A program made the translations under genes and the position numbers. A DNA stretch of 64,000 bases from Saprospiraceae bacterium (lineage in GTDB: Bacteria; Bacteroidota; Bacteroidia; Chitinophagales; Saprospiraceae), in NCBI GenBank assembly GCA_016716335.1, contig JADJWN010000021.1:486092-550091 (forward strand), written 5' to 3'. Below the pieces are notes generated by a model. The model worked only from the letters and a program-made list of their open reading frames with translations, was not told the origin of the DNA and searched no databases. Shown here one piece after another: positions 46,519-53,965 of the stretch (positions are counted from its first letter, which is position 1; each line of letters starts with the position of its first letter).

Positions 46519-48186
46519 CTATTTTTTAATGCTGCTGATAAGAATCTGAAATACCGCAGCAAAAAAGATTACCCCCAGACATCCGACGGCGTTCAGCCAG
46601 AGGTAGCCGATGTCATGGTATTTGTATATGTAGATTACCGAAGCCTCTGCCAGCAAAGCTCCGTAAAACACGGCATCACCTCCGATTCTTTTCATATAAA
46701 AGGCAATCAGAAAAATACCGAGAATTGTACCATAAAACAGGGATCCGATGATGTTTACAAATTGGATCAGATTTTCAAAAAGGGTACCATAACATGCAAA
46801 AAATATGGCAACAAGTCCCCAGCCGACGGTAAATAAACGGGAAGTAAATACATAATGGGTATCACTGCCGTCTCTTTTTACATTTCTTTTGTATATGTCC
46901 ACACATGTAGTGGTGCCCAAAGCATTCAGTTCAGACGCCGTGGACGACATGGCAGCACTGAGTATCACTGCCAGCAGCAAACCGATGAGTCCTTGTGGCA
47001 GATAATGGAGTATGAAATAAATGAATACATAGTCTTTGTCGTTTGTCTCTGTACCCGGTGAGGCTTCCTTGATGATTTGCCTGGCTTTAGCCCTGACGGA
47101 TTGTTCTTCTGCCAATAAATGTTGCAGTTCTGCTTTCGCTTCAGGAGTCTCGTTGTTCAGGATTTGTTCATAGACGTTTTTCTTTTGGACGAAGAGGGTG
47201 TCATGCTTTTTTACAATAGAAGCAAATTCCTGATTTTGGGCAATTTCCGATTTTTCAAGTACTTTGGGATTGAAGAATATCGGAGCTTTATTGAACTGAA
47301 AGAATACAAACACCATCACTCCCGTCAGCAAAATAAAAAACTGCATAGGCACCTTCAGTATGCCGTTGAAAATCAGACCCATCTGACTCTCCCGGATGGA
47401 TTTTCCAGACAGGTATCGTTGTACCTGACTCTGGTCAGTGCCAAAATAAGAGAGAAATAAAAAAACACCTCCCAATATACCGGACCACAAAGTATATCGG
47501 TTTTCCGGATTCCAGCTGAAATCAAGGATGTTCATTTTGCCTGACAATCCCGCAAGAGTGAGTGATTCGTGCAGGCCTGCATTGTCCGGCAGGTAGCTCA
47601 GTATAATGCCGAAAGCGATAAACATGCCTGCCATGATGACAAACATCTGCTGTTTTTGCGTGATATTGACCGCTTTGGTGCCCCCGCTTACAGTATAAAT
47701 GACTACTAAGATGCCGATGATAAAATTCAGCAGATTCAGATTCCAGCCGAGTATGGTGGAGAGTATGATAGCCGGCGCATATATAGTGATTCCTGCAGCC
47801 ATGCCTCTCTGTATCAGAAATAAAATGGCCGTAAGAGAACGGGTTTTCAGATCAAACCTTTCTTCCAGAAACTCATAGGCAGTGAATACTTTCAGCTTGT
47901 GGAATATCGGTACAAAGGTGATGCTGATAATAATAATAGCCAGTGGCATACCGAAATAAAACTGGACAAAGCCCATGCCATCGTGAAATGCCTGACCCGG
48001 TGTACTCATGAAAGTGATGGCGCTTGCCTGTGTAGCCATGACACTCAGCCCAACCGTCCACCACCGGGCTTCATTATTGCCCAGCAGGTAGGTCTGCATA
48101 CTCTGCGCACCCTTAGTCTTCCATACTCCATAGATCACTATGAATGCCAGTGTCGCTGTCAGCACAGCCCAGTCAATCAGATGCAT
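46519..48186 (-). CDS. Sodium:solute symporter (SSS) family transporter
   Basis: A 555-residue membrane protein with about 13 helices. SSS marks are LLGNNEARWWTVGLSVMATQASAITFMSTPG near the N-terminus, TAYEFLEERFDLKTRSL, YTVSGGTKAVNITQKQQ and GLLLAVILSAAMSSTASELNALGT (the Na+-site helix). A charged cytoplasmic insertion lies at about residues 310-370. Substrates of this branch in Bacteroidota are usually sugars, sialic acids or sugar acids. The gene starts 1 nt after a 35-residue membrane peptide gene and follows a secreted PIG-L deacetylase gene; the three overlap or nearly touch and form one operon. Import of the deacetylated product is a reasonable inference. Confidence 0.9.
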   Translation of the reverse strand: MHLIDWAVLTATLAFIVIYGVWKTKGAQSMQTYLLGNNEARWWTVGLSVMATQASAITFMSTPGQAFHDGMGFVQFYFGMPLAIIIISITFVPIFHKLKVFTAYEFLEERFDLKTRSLTAILFLIQRGMAAGITIYAPAIILSTILGWNLNLLNFIIGILVVIYTVSGGTKAVNITQKQQMFVIMAGMFIAFGIILSYLPDNAGLHESLTLAGLSGKMNILDFSWNPENRYTLWSGILGGVFLFLSYFGTDQSQVQRYLSGKSIRESQMGLIFNGILKVPMQFFILLTGVMVFVFFQFNKAPIFFNPKVLEKSEIAQNQEFASIVKKHDTLFVQKKNVYEQILNNETPEAKAELQHLLAEEQSVRAKARQIIKEASPGTETNDKDYVFIYFILHYLPQGLIGLLLAVILSAAMSSTASELNALGTTTCVDIYKRNVKRDGSDTHYVFTSRLFTVGWGLVAIFFACYGTLFENLIQFVNIIGSLFYGTILGIFLIAFYMKRIGGDAVFYGALLAEASVIYIYKYHDIGYLWLNAVGCLGVIFFAAVFQILISSIKK

Positions 48187-48187
48187 A

Positions 48188-48295
48188 TCAGCTGTACATT
48201 TGCATAATCAGGTAAAAAACCAGAATATATACTATATTGAGGATGATTACCCAATTGTAGGCGGGTTTCCAGATCGGGATTTTGGGGTCTTTCAT
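48188..48295 (-). CDS. 35-residue single-helix membrane peptide
   Basis: A short gene that fills the gap between the PIG-L deacetylase stop (48298) and the symporter start (48186). ATG 48295, stop 48188-48190. The peptide reads MKDPKIPIWKPAYNWV, then a hydrophobic helix (IILNIVYILVFYLIMQ), and ends MYS. The N-terminal charges predict the N-terminus inside. It starts 2 nt after the preceding stop and ends 1 nt before the symporter ATG, so it is translated within the operon and not by chance. A small subunit of the SSS transporter, or a helper for its assembly, is the best inference. Confidence 0.7.
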   Translation of the reverse strand: MKDPKIPIWKPAYNWVIILNIVYILVFYLIMQMYS

Positions 48296-48297
48296 AT

Positions 48298-50829
48298 TCA
48301 GGGAATCGAAGTTTTGCCCAAAGAAAGCATATTGGCAAATAGCCTGAAAGCACCGGAAACACCTGCAGGAAGCTGCCTGAAAAAGCTCAGACCGGTATAG
48401 ATATAATAGCCGCTGCCATACCTGGCTACCAGCAAGGTGCCGTCTCTGGCAGGTTCGCCGGGGTCATTGCAGGTCAGGACGGGAGTGTAGGCAGCATCCC
48501 ATTCACCGGGGAAGTACAAACCTCTTTCCTGAACCCAGCCTTCAAAATCTTTAGCGGTGATTTTATTGGGCTTATTTAATAATTCGTGATCAGGCTGGAG
48601 GAATCGCATTTCCGCTTCTTCGACTGAAGTGCGGAATCTGGACAGCGTAATAGGGTAGGGGCCCAACTCTTTGGTTACCAATCCGTTGGATGTATTGTAT
48701 TGTACCACCACTGTACCACCTTTATGAATATAGTCAAAGATCTCCTTTTGCTTGAATTTCAGGGATTCCTCCGTATTGTAAGCCCGGACACCCATCACCA
48801 GGGCATCGTACTGAGCCAGCTTTTCGGCATTGAGGTCTGAAGGTTTGAGCAGATCGACCAAATAACCGATTTGTTGCAGGGATTGGGGTAACTGATCTCC
48901 GGCTCCCATGACATAAGCTATGCGCCGGCCCTTGATTTCTATTTCGATTCTTGAGAGTTTACCTTCAGCTTTGCGTATGACCACCTGATGTGGTATATGA
49001 TCATATCCTATGTCAATCATTTCATTTTCATACACCTGCCCGCCTGCTTCAACTCTTGGGCTGAATACAATTTCCGATTGCTGTGCCGGCGGTGTTACCT
49101 GAAACCTGAATTGCTGACTTTCACCTTTGACCTTCAGATCGAATTCATAAAAAGCCGGTTCTGTTTTCCAGCCACGGGGAAGAGGCACGGACACTTTGCC
49201 CTTTTGATGTGCTGCCCAGGTATGCACTTCCACCATGATCTCCCTTCCTGCATCTGATCCGAAAATGTACACAGGTTCTTTGACTGATACTGTCAGATGG
49301 GGTACCACTTCGAGTGGTCTGTAAGTTTCGCCGTTTTCGGGACTGTTGAATTTATAAACTATATCTCTTTTAAAAGGAATTTCCACACCTTCCACATCCA
49401 GAAGGAAGATGGTGCTTAGCGTTCTCGGTGTTTCGGGTAGTCCTATATATTCCGGATTATCGACATGGAAGAGACCCTGAGTTCCCTTTTTTGTAAGCCA
49501 GTAAGGTGCAGTATAAAGGGTGGAAGCAGGGATATCAAATTTGAAATTGAATTGCCTGATATCGTTTTCCTCCAGAGCTATATCAAAGGCTGAATCCAGC
49601 TGAATAGCCGGTATGGAAATGCGTTTGAGCTGAATGTTGCCACCCAGACGTTTGATACTTTCCACATCTACTGAAATGTTTTCGCCTCTTGTGACCTTGT
49701 GCTGGCTGGTTCTGGCTTCCAGAAACAACCCGGCACAGGCGGCTATCAGATCACTGCATTCCCGGAGTTTGACCTGAGTCCAGAAGGGGTCATCTGTTTT
49801 TTGTATGGCTTTGTATATCTGTGCCAGATCCGGTATAATGGTGGATGGATTTTTGAAATCGTATCTTTCTATGGCTTTTTTGATCAATGTTTCAATGTGG
49901 GCTCCGTTCTTCACCCTGCTCCAGCCTGTATTGATACCCTTGAATATGTCTTCCTTGCCTTCCGGCATATCACCTTTGAGCAGTTCCAGATATTCCAGCT
50001 GACTGCCCCGGGTACCGGTAGAACCAAAACCCTGGCATTTGTGCTTGCTTCTGGATTCTGCAGCTATTTCAGTATTGGATTTGCCAATCAAAGGAAAATA
50101 CACTCCTACATCCATACTCATCAGCATGGATTTATCAGCTTTGTCAAATTTTTCCTGGCTGCCATAAAACCACCAGCTGGTATTGAAGAATATCCTTCTG
50201 GCACTCCACGGCTGCACATATCTGAGATGTTCGGGGTAGCTGTTTTTGTCTCCCGATTTGTCAAATAGTTCCAGTGCCAGAATGGCAGAAGCAGTATGAT
50301 GACCGTGGGTCTCTCCGGAGGTACGATGATCAAAACGATTGATAATCACATCCGGCCTCAGCTTGCGGATAGCCCACACCACATCGGCTTTGACTTTTTC
50401 GGTATCCCAGATTCTGATGGTCTCTTCGGCATTTTTTGAAAAGCCGAAGTCATTGGCCCGGGTAAACATCTGATGTCCGTTGTCCACTGATCTTGCCATC
50501 AGCAGTTCCTGAGTACGGAGTACACCCAGCAGTTCGTTGATTTCTGTCCCTATCAGATTCTGCCCTCCATCGCCACGTGTGAGAGACAGATAGGTGGTAT
50601 AGGCTTTTTTATCGTTGGCGAGGTAGGATATCAGTCGGGTATTTTCATCATCCGGATGGGCAGCTACATACAGCACAGAACCCAAAAAGTTAAGTCGTTC
50701 CAGCCCGTTGTATATGTCGCCGCTGGTCCATTTTTTGGGGGATTGGGCCAATCCGGAAAAATGTATCAGGACAGCAAACAGGATGGTGATTTGGCTAAGT
50801 CTCAGAGTTTTAGTCCGGTATGGAGTCAT
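48298..50829 (-). CDS. Secreted PIG-L family deacetylase, large form
   Basis: An 843-residue exported protein from ATG 50829 (MTPYRTKTLRLSQITILFAVL, cleavage near LAQS); an upstream in-frame ATG lacks a signal and is rejected. The N-terminal PIG-L/LmbE domain (about 40-290) has the zinc motif YVAAHPDDENTR (about residue 58), LSLTRGDGGQN, and the distal His pair in SGETHGHHTAS (about 175). The remaining 550 residues are beta-sandwich modules and a C-terminal GATase-like/ThuA-like segment (YDALVMGVRAYNTEESL). PIG-L enzymes remove N-acetyl groups from GlcNAc derivatives. Secretion, and a following SSS symporter gene, point to use of external acetamido-sugars. Confidence 0.85.
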   Translation of the reverse strand: MTPYRTKTLRLSQITILFAVLIHFSGLAQSPKKWTSGDIYNGLERLNFLGSVLYVAAHPDDENTRLISYLANDKKAYTTYLSLTRGDGGQNLIGTEINELLGVLRTQELLMARSVDNGHQMFTRANDFGFSKNAEETIRIWDTEKVKADVVWAIRKLRPDVIINRFDHRTSGETHGHHTASAILALELFDKSGDKNSYPEHLRYVQPWSARRIFFNTSWWFYGSQEKFDKADKSMLMSMDVGVYFPLIGKSNTEIAAESRSKHKCQGFGSTGTRGSQLEYLELLKGDMPEGKEDIFKGINTGWSRVKNGAHIETLIKKAIERYDFKNPSTIIPDLAQIYKAIQKTDDPFWTQVKLRECSDLIAACAGLFLEARTSQHKVTRGENISVDVESIKRLGGNIQLKRISIPAIQLDSAFDIALEENDIRQFNFKFDIPASTLYTAPYWLTKKGTQGLFHVDNPEYIGLPETPRTLSTIFLLDVEGVEIPFKRDIVYKFNSPENGETYRPLEVVPHLTVSVKEPVYIFGSDAGREIMVEVHTWAAHQKGKVSVPLPRGWKTEPAFYEFDLKVKGESQQFRFQVTPPAQQSEIVFSPRVEAGGQVYENEMIDIGYDHIPHQVVIRKAEGKLSRIEIEIKGRRIAYVMGAGDQLPQSLQQIGYLVDLLKPSDLNAEKLAQYDALVMGVRAYNTEESLKFKQKEIFDYIHKGGTVVVQYNTSNGLVTKELGPYPITLSRFRTSVEEAEMRFLQPDHELLNKPNKITAKDFEGWVQERGLYFPGEWDAAYTPVLTCNDPGEPARDGTLLVARYGSGYYIYTGLSFFRQLPAGVSGAFRLFANMLSLGKTSIP

Positions 50830-50973
50830 ACATATTTGATTTATGGTTGAAAATACATGTCCCATTATGCTGATATGAAAAATACACCTCATTTTCGAAT
50901 AAAAACATTTTCAATCAGTTGGAAAAACAATAGGTTTCTGTCATATTTGCGACGTGATTAAGTTGTATAAGGA

Positions 50974-51063
50974 ATGTTAATAGTTTTTATAACACTCTTG
51001 ATGGCTATTTGTCTGGGGGTATTCATCCTCAATCAAAAACAAACGGTCCGAAGATACAGGTGA
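50974..51063 (+). CDS. Possible 29-residue membrane peptide
   Basis: ATG 50974 to TGA 51063: MLIVFITLLMAICLGVFIL, then a basic tail NQKQTVRRYR. The layout is a single helix with a positively charged C-terminus. AAGG lies just before the ATG, and a near-consensus -7 box (CATATTTG, 50942-50949) is 24 nt upstream, like the spacing of other genes here. It is very short and I know no family for it. Confidence 0.35.
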   Translation: MLIVFITLLMAICLGVFILNQKQTVRRYR

Positions 51064-51068
51064 CAAAA

Positions 51069-51275
51069 TTACTTGGCTGAAGGCATTTTGCAGGCCTCAT
51101 CTGCTTTCTTACCACAGACTGTACACTCTCCAATTTGACTTTTCAGCATTGGATTGTTGCTGGCGCATGTACCTCTGAATTCATTTCCTGTCACTACATG
51201 TCTAAGGTTTATCAATACAAAGGACAGGCCAAAAAAGACAAAAATAATTCCCGTGATATATAAAAATTCCAACAT
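51069..51275 (-). CDS. NqrM-like (DUF539-type) small Cys-rich membrane protein
   Basis: A 68-residue protein from ATG 51275 (MLEFLYITGIIFVFFGLSFVLI, one helix) followed by GNEFRGTCASNNPMLKSQIGECTVCGKKADEACK. A longer frame to 51341 adds a second hydrophobic run before a good start, and I reject it. The helix plus a four-Cys tail (GTC, ECTVC, EAC) resembles NqrM, which helps insert iron into the Na+-translocating NADH:quinone reductase. Bacteroidota carry a related group annotated only as a membrane protein. No nqr genes are in the window, so the role is inferred from the shape only. Confidence 0.55.
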   Translation of the reverse strand: MLEFLYITGIIFVFFGLSFVLINLRHVVTGNEFRGTCASNNPMLKSQIGECTVCGKKADEACKMPSAK

Positions 51276-51325
51276 AATATTCCCGAAAGTTAAATGAATA
51301 AATATCAGATTTACGTTCTGAAATA

Positions 51326-51358
51326 AAAAATGCCCGAACAATTCATTCAGGCATTTTT
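51326..51358 (-). terminator. Intrinsic terminator of the thioredoxin gene
   Basis: A stem of AAAAATGCCCGAA (51326-51338) with TTCAGGCATTTTT (51346-51358), one mismatch, 7-nt loop, and a T tract on the minus strand. It lies 45 nt past the thioredoxin-family stop at 51403. Confidence 0.75.
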
Positions 51359-51402
51359 AACATCTACAAACATTATAAGTTTAATTTTTCAAAAGCTGTC
51401 GC

Positions 51403-51924
51403 TTAATTTTTCCCCATCATCCTGTTTACACCATCAATAAACTCTGCAGCTGTAGCCGTGTAGCCGGTTTTACCCAATGCATTGATTGTGTATTGATTGT
51501 TGGTTTGGTCCTTGTTCAGGTCAAATACCCATACAGTAGGATAACCCTGTACCTGAAAAGCCTGTGCCAGACTCATGTTTTGCTGCTGTATCTCGGCCGG
51601 TATTTTAAAACTTCGGGGAAAATCCAGCTCCAGTAAAACGACATTCTTGTCTGCCCATTGCTTAAACTCATCGTGATCAAATACATTGGCTTTTAGTCTC
51701 TTGCACCATCCACACCAGTCACTTCCGGTAAAATTGGCCAGAATAGGTTTTCCGGTTTTCTTGGAGATGGCATACGCTTCATCAATATTTACCAGCCATC
51801 CGGGCATGGTAGCTTTGTAGGGCTGTACCTGCTCCTGCGCATTCATCTGTGATTGCGTATGCGCATCAGAGTACATCATTAATATCAGTCCTGCAATACT
51901 GAATAAAAAATGGAAAAGTTTCAT
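51403..51924 (-). CDS. Exported thioredoxin-fold protein (DsbD gamma-like)
   Basis: A 173-residue protein from ATG 51924 (MKLFHFLFSIAGLILMMY, cleavage after about residue 23); a frame to 51936 adds four residues without a signal advantage. A -7 box (TATCTTTG) lies 32 nt upstream. The thioredoxin-like domain has KKTGKPILANFTGSDWCGWCKRL, with the active site WCGWC, FDHDEFKQWADKNVVLLELDFP, and the cis-Pro in VQGYPTVWVFD. The WCGWCK version and KPILANFTG belong to the YyaL/DsbD-gamma-like set that keeps periplasmic thiols reduced. Periplasmic location is from the signal peptide; the partner is unknown. Monocistronic, with a clear terminator. Confidence 0.85.
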   Translation of the reverse strand: MKLFHFLFSIAGLILMMYSDAHTQSQMNAQEQVQPYKATMPGWLVNIDEAYAISKKTGKPILANFTGSDWCGWCKRLKANVFDHDEFKQWADKNVVLLELDFPRSFKIPAEIQQQNMSLAQAFQVQGYPTVWVFDLNKDQTNNQYTINALGKTGYTATAAEFIDGVNRMMGKN

Positions 51925-51955
51925 GTTAAAATACAATTTAATATTTAAAACGCCA

Positions 51956-51963
51956 CAAAGATA
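51956..51963 (-). promoter_or_regulatory. -7 promoter box (TATCTTTG on the minus strand)
   Basis: An exact TAnnTTTG match 31 nt before ATG 51924. It supports that start. Confidence 0.45.
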
Positions 51964-52118
51964 CCTTATTATGATAAATTTGCTCCTTCCGGTTTGTTAT
52001 TATTTTCATAATAGTCAGAGATACAGAATTCATGGGTTTTAAGTAATTCTGACTATGGTTGAAAATTGCCACCGAGAGCAGTACATCGGATATTCTTCAT
52101 GATTGTAATTCGAATATT

Positions 52119-52898
52119 ATGCCAGAAATTTCAAAAACAAAGCAGGAAAAACTGGAAGCCTTCTCCAGATTGCTGGATATCATGGATGACCTTCGGGAAA
52201 AATGTCCCTGGGACAGAAAACAGACCTTCGAATCCCTCCGTATTCTGACGCTTGAGGAGTGCTATGAGCTGGCAGATGCCATTTTGGAAGGTGACTTACA
52301 GGGAATTAAGGAAGAAATCGGAGATATCATGCTGCACATGGTGTTTTATGCCAAAATAGCTGAAGAAAAAAATGCTTTTGATGTCGGCACGGCTATTCAT
52401 GCCATCTGCGACAAGCTGGTGTCCAGACATCCTCATATATACGGTAATGTGCAGGTGGAGAATGAGGAAGATGTGAAAAGAAACTGGGAGCAGATCAAGC
52501 TGTCTGAAGGCAAGAAATCTGTACTCCAGGGGGTGCCTGCCGGCTTACCGGCAATGGTCAAAGCATACAGAATGCAGGAAAAGACGGCCAAGGTAGGTTT
52601 TGAATGGGATAATGCAGAAGATGTGTGGAGCAAAGTAGAAGAAGAAATCATGGAGTTTAAGGCAGTGGCTGATTCTGAGGATTTTGCAGCCCGTGAAGAC
52701 GAATTCGGCGATATCCTGTTTTCACTGGTCAACTATGCAAGATTTAAAAATATTGACCCGGAGGCAGCCCTCGAACGGGTAAATCTGAAATTCAAAAGAC
52801 GATTTGAGTATATCGAAGCCCATGCTCCTAAACCACTCATTGAGATGACGCTTCAGGAGATGGATGCGTTGTGGAATGAAGCTAAGTCGCGGGTGTAG
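52119..52898 (+). CDS. mazG: Nucleoside triphosphate pyrophosphohydrolase MazG
   Basis: A 259-residue enzyme from ATG 52119 (MPEISKTKQEKLEAFSRL); an upstream TTG frame adds 20 residues outside the family. It has two MazG-type all-alpha domains. The first: CPWDRKQTFESLR, then the metal motif EECYELADAIL with EEIGDIMLHMVFYA. The second: WSKVEEEIMEF and EDEFGDILFSLVNYARF. MazG cleaves noncanonical NTPs to NMP and pyrophosphate, as a housecleaning enzyme and in the stringent response. The length is normal. It converges with a nucleoside phosphorylase gene 20 nt away on the other strand. Confidence 0.95.
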   Translation: MPEISKTKQEKLEAFSRLLDIMDDLREKCPWDRKQTFESLRILTLEECYELADAILEGDLQGIKEEIGDIMLHMVFYAKIAEEKNAFDVGTAIHAICDKLVSRHPHIYGNVQVENEEDVKRNWEQIKLSEGKKSVLQGVPAGLPAMVKAYRMQEKTAKVGFEWDNAEDVWSKVEEEIMEFKAVADSEDFAAREDEFGDILFSLVNYARFKNIDPEAALERVNLKFKRRFEYIEAHAPKPLIEMTLQEMDALWNEAKSRV

Positions 52899-52917
52899 GA
52901 CGATAAATCAGAGAAAA

Positions 52918-53790
52918 TTATCCGACGATCACCTCCAGAGACTTCTCTATCAGGGATTTTACGGCTTTTCCGGGATTTGAAGTAAATGTTTTCAATGCTC
53001 TGTTGGCAATGATGGCATTCAGTGAGACAGCATTATGATTGAAAATATGGGCAAGGCCATAGATTCCTGCGGTTTCCATCTCCAGATTGGTGGTGCGGAG
53101 ATGCTCGTATCTCACATTTCTTAATAAATCCAGAAAATCGGTCGATCTTGGAGCTATACGCAGTGATCTGCCCTGTGGACCATAAAATCCGGTATTGGTG
53201 ATGGTGATGCCCGGCGTACAGAAATGTGTGAATCTGTCAGCGAGCGGGCCGGGTGCCTTCACTGCATAAGGGAAAACAGAGGGCAGCTGGTCCTTGAGTA
53301 CAGTCCTTGCATCATGGGTGATGGCTTTTTCGGACACTGTATTGTCCATTGTGTAGAAGTGGAGCAAACCATCGAGACCAATGGCATAGGCCGATACTAT
53401 GTAACTGTCTAAGGCTACTTCCTCAATCAATGCACCTGATGTGCCTATCCGGTAAAAATTGAGTTGGGTAAGGTCTTTCCTGACCATTCTTTCTTTCAGG
53501 TCTATATTGAACAGGGCATCCAGTTCAGTGATGACTATGTCGATATTGTCCGTCCCGATGCCTGTGGATATGACCGTAAGACGCTTTCCGTTGAGACTGC
53601 CTGTAGTCGTCCTGAACTCTCTGTTTTGTACGGTAAACTCTATATGGTCAAAGTATTGGGTAATCATATCCACCCGCTCTATGTCTCCGACGGTGATGAT
53701 GTCCCGGGCTACCTGTCCTTCGTGGAGGTGCAGGTGATATACGCTGCCATCAGGATTAAGGATCAGCTCGGAGGATTTTATTTCGGGCAT
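52918..53790 (-). CDS. Uridine phosphorylase-like nucleoside phosphorylase
   Basis: A 290-residue enzyme of the PNP/UDP (phosphorylase type I) fold: ARDIITVGDIERVDMITQYF, VISTGIGTDNIDIVITELDAL (phosphate-binding Gly-rich stretch), FYRIGTSGALIEEV, and the substrate-site Glu in NLEMETAGIYGLA. These enzymes split a nucleoside with phosphate into base and pentose-1-phosphate. The sequence is most like the uridine phosphorylase branch, but the base cannot be fixed from the motifs. It is about 30 residues longer than E. coli Udp. Promoter region 53791-53965; adjacent to tamB on the same strand, but with a 175-bp gap, so a separate unit. Confidence 0.8.
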   Translation of the reverse strand: MPEIKSSELILNPDGSVYHLHLHEGQVARDIITVGDIERVDMITQYFDHIEFTVQNREFRTTTGSLNGKRLTVISTGIGTDNIDIVITELDALFNIDLKERMVRKDLTQLNFYRIGTSGALIEEVALDSYIVSAYAIGLDGLLHFYTMDNTVSEKAITHDARTVLKDQLPSVFPYAVKAPGPLADRFTHFCTPGITITNTGFYGPQGRSLRIAPRSTDFLDLLRNVRYEHLRTTNLEMETAGIYGLAHIFNHNAVSLNAIIANRALKTFTSNPGKAVKSLIEKSLEVIVG

Positions 53791-53965
53791 GATTGGGTGT
53801 TTTGTTTAGACAGAGGGTAAAATTAATAATAAGCTGCGAGCAATATATAAACCCGTAAATTATTCGTCAGATTTTTATAAAACGATCAGGCATATATCCC
53901 CATGGCCCGTGCACTATGGCACAATTTGCAGGGACGTAGGAACGAGATATCTGATTTGGTCTTTT

